Below the pieces are notes generated by a model that searched no databases, was not told the origin of the DNA, and saw nothing but the letters and a program-made list of their open reading frames with translations. This document shows, one piece after another, positions 60,160 through 64,000 of a stretch of 64,000 nt of DNA. Numbering within the stretch: position 1 is the stretch's first letter; each line of letters begins with the position of its first letter. A program made the position numbers and the translations under genes. Source of the DNA: Lenzites betulinus. Its lineage: Eukaryota; Basidiomycota; Agaricomycetes; Polyporales; Polyporaceae. Location: the NCBI GenBank assembly GCA_022264855.1, contig JABYQU010000004.1, positions 248,001 through 312,000 on the forward strand, in the 5' to 3' direction.

Positions 60160-60887
60160 GAACATAGAATCCCGAACATACGTAATAGGTGCGTTGACTA
60201 CGCGCGGCAACGTTGCCCACCCCCCCGCCCTGTACCTTACTCACCTTTATCGCGCCCTCTCCAGTTACCTAGTAGCACGAAGCTGTATCACATTGTACAA
60301 GAATCCACTCGCATCACTTGACTGATCGCACGCTGGCCGCTTGCGCAACTGCGCTAGAACGCGCGGCGGCAATATAGACCGAATCGGCCGCAGACCGCAG
60401 GCCGACTGAGACTCGCTCGATAAATTCATGGCACTTATATACCGAGCGCGGCGGAGTGCCTGCCAACGTACCTCCTGCGATCAGCCCAAGGCCCAGCAGC
60501 CACGGAAACCTGTCCCGTAAGTGCCTGGCTGCCCCACTATAACCGCGTTCGCGTCCGGGCGCTCACCCCCACCCGGTCCCATGCCGCCCTCCCGCTGCCC
60601 AGGCCCGAGCGCTACGCCGCCACAAGCCGCCGCCCCTCGGCCGTGTTTGACCAAATTGGTCGATCACGTCCAGTTCAAGTTCTGTCGGAGCCGGAGTGGG
60701 CAACTTGTCAGTCTTATGCGCCGCGCCGTTCTCCCCGCGCACCACGAGCATCAGTCCGGTGGCAAAGGGTCCGCTGCGCTATCAGGCTGTGGGCTATGCG
60801 CAGGACTGTCATATGAAGACGACCGTGGCGAACATACGAGCGGTACTATTGCTGGGGCGAGCCCGCCCTTTCGTCGTCCTGCCCCTC
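60160..60887. other. Spacer between array copies B and C
   Basis: A TATATA lies at 60436-60441. The C-rich stretch about 60540-60660 is low-complexity. The frame at 60521-60916 is not the gene; the DUF6533 start is the later ATG at 60888. Confidence 0.45.
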
Positions 60888-62823
60888 ATGGCAACCGCAT
60901 ACTCATCCTCGGCTGAACTGTGAGTGATTTTCTGCGACGCGAATTTCATGGATCTGACGGTTGTGTGCGGGGTACAGAGGCAAGGGCGTCCTGTTGAACA
61001 ATTACATGGCGGCAGCTTCGATTAGTGAGCCTATGTGTCTCGTTCCGTGGACCACCGACGGCTGATATGAGTCCGCCGCAAGCTATTCTATACTTTGACT
61101 ATAGCTTAACGGTGGGGACTGAGATCGACCGCTTCTGGGGGAAGGCGAGGCTCTCCGCCGCGTCCACTCTTTTTGTCCTGAACCGCTACCTGGGCCTCCT
61201 GGGCATCGTCCCTGTAATGCTGGAGTATTTCGGACACTTTCCGCCACAAGTAAGCCTTCCTGCCGTAAAGTCAAATGTTACTCTGACATATATACCGTCA
61301 TTAGCGGTTAGCATCTTCGCGCCCCTGTGCCGCTGTGTCCGGTCCTAATTTTGGTGCAGATGTCGACAACTTCAGAGCTATCATCAATATTACTCTATCG
61401 CCATGCAGGTCATCGTTGCATGTAAGCCAGCCCACATCCAGCCAGCGTCCGGGCACGGTTCATGACCGGCAATCTGTCTACCCAGCGATATTGTTAGTGC
61501 GGACTATGGCGCTATACGAGGGGAACAAGCGCATCCTGTGGGTCTTGGTCGTCGTGTGTTTCTCGGTGGGATTGGTACGCCGGACGCCATGCGTATCTCG
61601 GGCCATCTGATGCTCAACGCTGTTAATCAAGCTCACCGTGCTGGTCATCTCCAAAGTGGTCAACCTGACGCCTGATGCCGCCACCGTGGCGGATACGCCC
61701 GCGGGCGATTATATGGGCTATTGCGACCTCTCGTTGACTGTCACGCAGTGCGTCTCTCGCGCCATACCGCTCATGCATCACGTCCTGATGAACGCCTTTC
61801 CAACAGAGGCTACCGTGAGTGCATCTCAATTGCCCTTCGGGCACCGGGACGGCGTACCTCATCGGTCATTGTAGGCTCCGTCGTGGGTTGGATCGCCATG
61901 CTCTGTGTCGAGACGACCATCTTTGGTCTCACCCTCGTCAAAGCAGTCCGCATGCGGACCAGCCTCCGCCACGGCACGATCGGGGTCCTCTTTCGCGACG
62001 GTCAGCATCCCTGTATCGATGTCATCATCGCCCGAGTCACTGACCAAGGGCGACGTGAACCGCACTCTATTCCAGGCGCGATATACTACGGGTCGGTCGT
62101 CCCTCTTCCGCCGGCGCGCGCTGCGCTGCGGCCCAGGGCCCGAGAATTGACAATGACACCCTTCCAGAGTGCTGGTCCTCGCCGGGGTCGCGAACATCCT
62201 CACGTTTCTGGTACGCCCCGCACCACCAGAATCAGCCCCCCAAATTCCTTCTGACCACCGGGCCCTGTTGTTATTCAGGCGCCCGGGGTGATGATGATCA
62301 GCTCCCATTCGTCCGCGAGACCACCTGCTGAGACCCCCTGCTATCGCCACAGATCAACGACAACGACCGCGGGATCGCGACCACACTGACGAACGTGTAA
62401 GTCCCCACCCGCTCCCCCGCTCCCGTCCGAGCCCCGGGGCCGTGCCCTCTGCCCGCGCTCGCGCTGATCCGCTTGCATTCACGCTTGATGCTGAATCGAT
62501 GACATCGCCGCCCGGCATGGACCTGCATGGACTCGGACAGCCTATCGACGACGCTCACCTCGCGCATGATCCTGAACCTCCGGGACCCAAACCTGCACCG
62601 CAGCCGCCTGCACATGGGCCGGTGGACGCTCACGCACCCGACGCAGGCTGGCGCGATGGCCCTGCAGACCGTGAGCGCGAGCGCGGACGGCGCGCGCACG
62701 CTCTCGTTCCGGGGGACGTACGGCGCCGGCGATGGCGATGGGGAGAGCGAGTGGGAGCTCGAGCCCGAGCCTGAGCCCGAGGAGGATGCCGATGCCGACT
62801 CGCGGCGGGGCTGCGCGTACTAA
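60888..62823 (+). CDS. DUF6533-type multi-helix membrane protein, array copy C
   Basis: The start at 60888 (exon 60888-60919, 32 nt like copy B) gives MATAYSSSAEL, spliced to GKGVLLNNYMAAASI. Core segments are TILYFDYSLTVGTEIDRFWG, LFVLNRYLGLLGIVPVMLEY, CRQLQSYHQYYSIAMQVIVA, ILLVRTMALYEGNKRILWVL, YCDLSLTVTQ, VVGWIAMLCVETTIFGLTLV, VLVLAGVANILTFL and TNVLSTTLTSRMILNLRDPN. The tail is longer than in A or B and acidic (ELEPEPEPEEDADAD), ending RRGCAY. Microexons are CG at 61305-61306, AGGCTACC at 61807-61814 and GCGCCCGGG at 62279-62287. It is the most diverged of the three copies. Confidence 0.84.
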
Positions 62824-63286
62824 AAATTAGCTTTCCTCCGTCACCTGAGTCTGTCATTCGCTTTGCTCTGCTCACATGTTGTTTGTTGGGTTGTTGATTT
62901 GTCTGTTTGTCGCCACAATACCAGCACTTTGTATATACCAATCAGGGGTCCAGGATACAATTATACGCGCTATTTACAGTGTCGACGATACAGCGTGACC
63001 GTGGTCGGAATACCACTACTTGATACAGTGTGTGCTCTATACTACAGTCCAGCAGCCAAGTTCAGTGTACAACAAGAAAGGAAAACAGAAAAGAGACCCA
63101 AGAAACCAGGGGCGTGGAGAAGTAGAACTCGACTAGCGATGCGACAGCAAAGCGGGGGGAAGGGGTGCGCGGCACAGCGTCTCAACGGCACGACAGGCGT
63201 CCGCCCTCGCAGGCCCAGGCCCAGAACATTTTCAAAAAGCCGCAAGGCAAAAAGCTAAAAAAGCAGCAGCAGCAGCCGCTGGGGAG
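62824..63286. other. Gap between convergent genes
   Basis: 3' flank of array copy C and of the truncated right-edge gene. No feature was recognised. Confidence 0.45.
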
Positions 63287-64000
63287 TCAGCGCGAGCTGC
63301 GCCGCGACGACGCCGGGCTCGCCGTGTCCGCGCGCACCCATTCCTCGCGGCGCGCGCGCGTGATCGGCGCGTCCGGGTCCACGACGTCCTCGGGGAACAT
63401 CCCGTACGACACGATGCGCCCCGGCACGGGCGGGAGCGGCACGACGACCGCGCCCGCGTCGCGTTCGAGGTCGATGTAGAACGTGCTCGTCGGGGAGAGG
63501 GACGTGCTCGGCAGGCGCGGCGCGACGCGCGCCTTCGCGGGCGGGGCAGGCGAGCCGAGCGCGGAGAAGGACGTGGGCGAGCGCGCGGAGCCGGCCGTGG
63601 ACTGGCTCCAGCACGACTTGAGCTTCATGGTGCGCAGCGGGCGGATCGTGGGGAGGACGAGCGGGCGCGGGGCCCCAGATGGGGCGTGGCGCGGCGCGGC
63701 GAAGGGCTGCGCGACGCCGCGGCGGCCGGTCGCCTCGCGCTTCGCCCAGCCGGGGCGCACGCTCTCCATGCTGCACTTGTGCGAGATCACGGACGCGCTG
63801 CCGAGGATGTGGTTCGTCCACGTCGTGCGCTTCGGCGGCGGGGACGGCAGTGGCGCGGCGGGGACGGGCTTGGGCGCGACGGAGGTGCGGTGGGCTTGCC
63901 AGATCGAGGGCGTCGTCGGGGTGGACTGGGGCGAGGGAGGGAGCGCTTTGGCGTGCTGCTCGAAGATGGGCGTCGAGAAGTGGAGGGAGGGCCGCTTGAC
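63287..64000 (-). CDS. Unrecognised Pro/Ser-rich protein, 5' part beyond window edge
   Basis: One frame is open from the right edge to a TGA at 63287. It starts in the window with VKRPSLHFSTPIFEQHAKAL and is Pro/Ala/Ser-rich, then more ordered: WTNHILGSASVISHKCSMES, PTIRPLRTMKLKSCWSQ and STFYIDLERDAGAVVVPLPP. It ends ADTASPASSRRSSR. High GC and open frames on the opposite strand reduce certainty, but this frame alone has a balanced amino-acid content and a plausible end. No family is recognised. The start codon and any upstream exons are missing. Confidence 0.55.
   Translation of the reverse strand, partial: VKRPSLHFSTPIFEQHAKALPPSPQSTPTTPSIWQAHRTSVAPKPVPAAPLPSPPPKRTTWTNHILGSASVISHKCSMESVRPGWAKREATGRRGVAQPFAAPRHAPSGAPRPLVLPTIRPLRTMKLKSCWSQSTAGSARSPTSFSALGSPAPPAKARVAPRLPSTSLSPTSTFYIDLERDAGAVVVPLPPVPGRIVSYGMFPEDVVDPDAPITRARREEWVRADTASPASSRRSSR

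Noticed and set aside
55543..62823. DUF6533 copies as pseudogenes because of apparent frame shifts
   Set aside because: All apparent shifts disappear when the AG-flanked 2-nt and 8-nt exons are included, at equivalent positions in the three copies, and conserved residues continue to the end of each copy.

Overview
The window is nuclear DNA of a filamentous basidiomycete, most likely an agaricomycete. It is GC-rich, and most genes are broken by many short introns (about 46-80 nt) with GT..AG ends and CTNAC-like branch sites. The proteins are ordinary fungal orthologues plus a three-copy array of DUF6533-type membrane proteins, a family typical of mushroom-forming fungi. The order or genus cannot be fixed from sequence alone. 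All gene models here were assembled by hand from reading frame and splice signals.

Layout, left to right. A truncated AT-hook protein (-) runs off the left edge. An OS-9/Yos9 ER lectin (+) and a HAL/NPR-type Ser/Thr kinase (-) follow. About 6 kb (8.4-14.4 kb) then holds no gene I can support. Next come PRP28 RNA helicase (-), a small EF-hand-like protein (+), an EFM6/METTL21-like methyltransferase (-), a RhoGEF (+), asparagine synthetase (-), an aldo-keto reductase (-), a voltage-gated proton channel (-), a four-helix membrane protein with a long Ser/Pro tail (+), and an Sso1/syntaxin-1 SNARE (+). Kynureninase (+) and kynurenine formamidase (-) face each other. They are followed by Pmp3 (+), eIF2B-epsilon (-), a Lys/Glu/Ala-rich disordered protein (-), a PalI/Rim9/SUR7 protein (+), NOP2 rRNA methyltransferase (-), a FUN14 protein (+) and an unknown protein (-). 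The right end carries three tandem DUF6533 membrane-protein genes (+) and a truncated unknown gene (-).

Most neighbours do not form pathways. The exception is the convergent kynureninase/kynurenine formamidase pair, two enzymes of tryptophan-to-NAD catabolism that act on either side of kynurenine. Several genes share divergent promoters: prp28/EF-hand gene, methyltransferase/RhoGEF and NOP2/FUN14.

The most striking observation is in the DUF6533 array. Each paralogue keeps its frame only if three microexons of 2, 8 and 9 nt are spliced in, at equivalent positions in all three copies. Other points of interest are a one-base frame problem in Pmp3 (which also has a 5-nt exon), a long Nopp140-like acidic repeat tail on eIF2B-epsilon, a large insert in the RhoGEF DH domain, and a fungal Hv1 channel with its selectivity and voltage-sensing residues intact.
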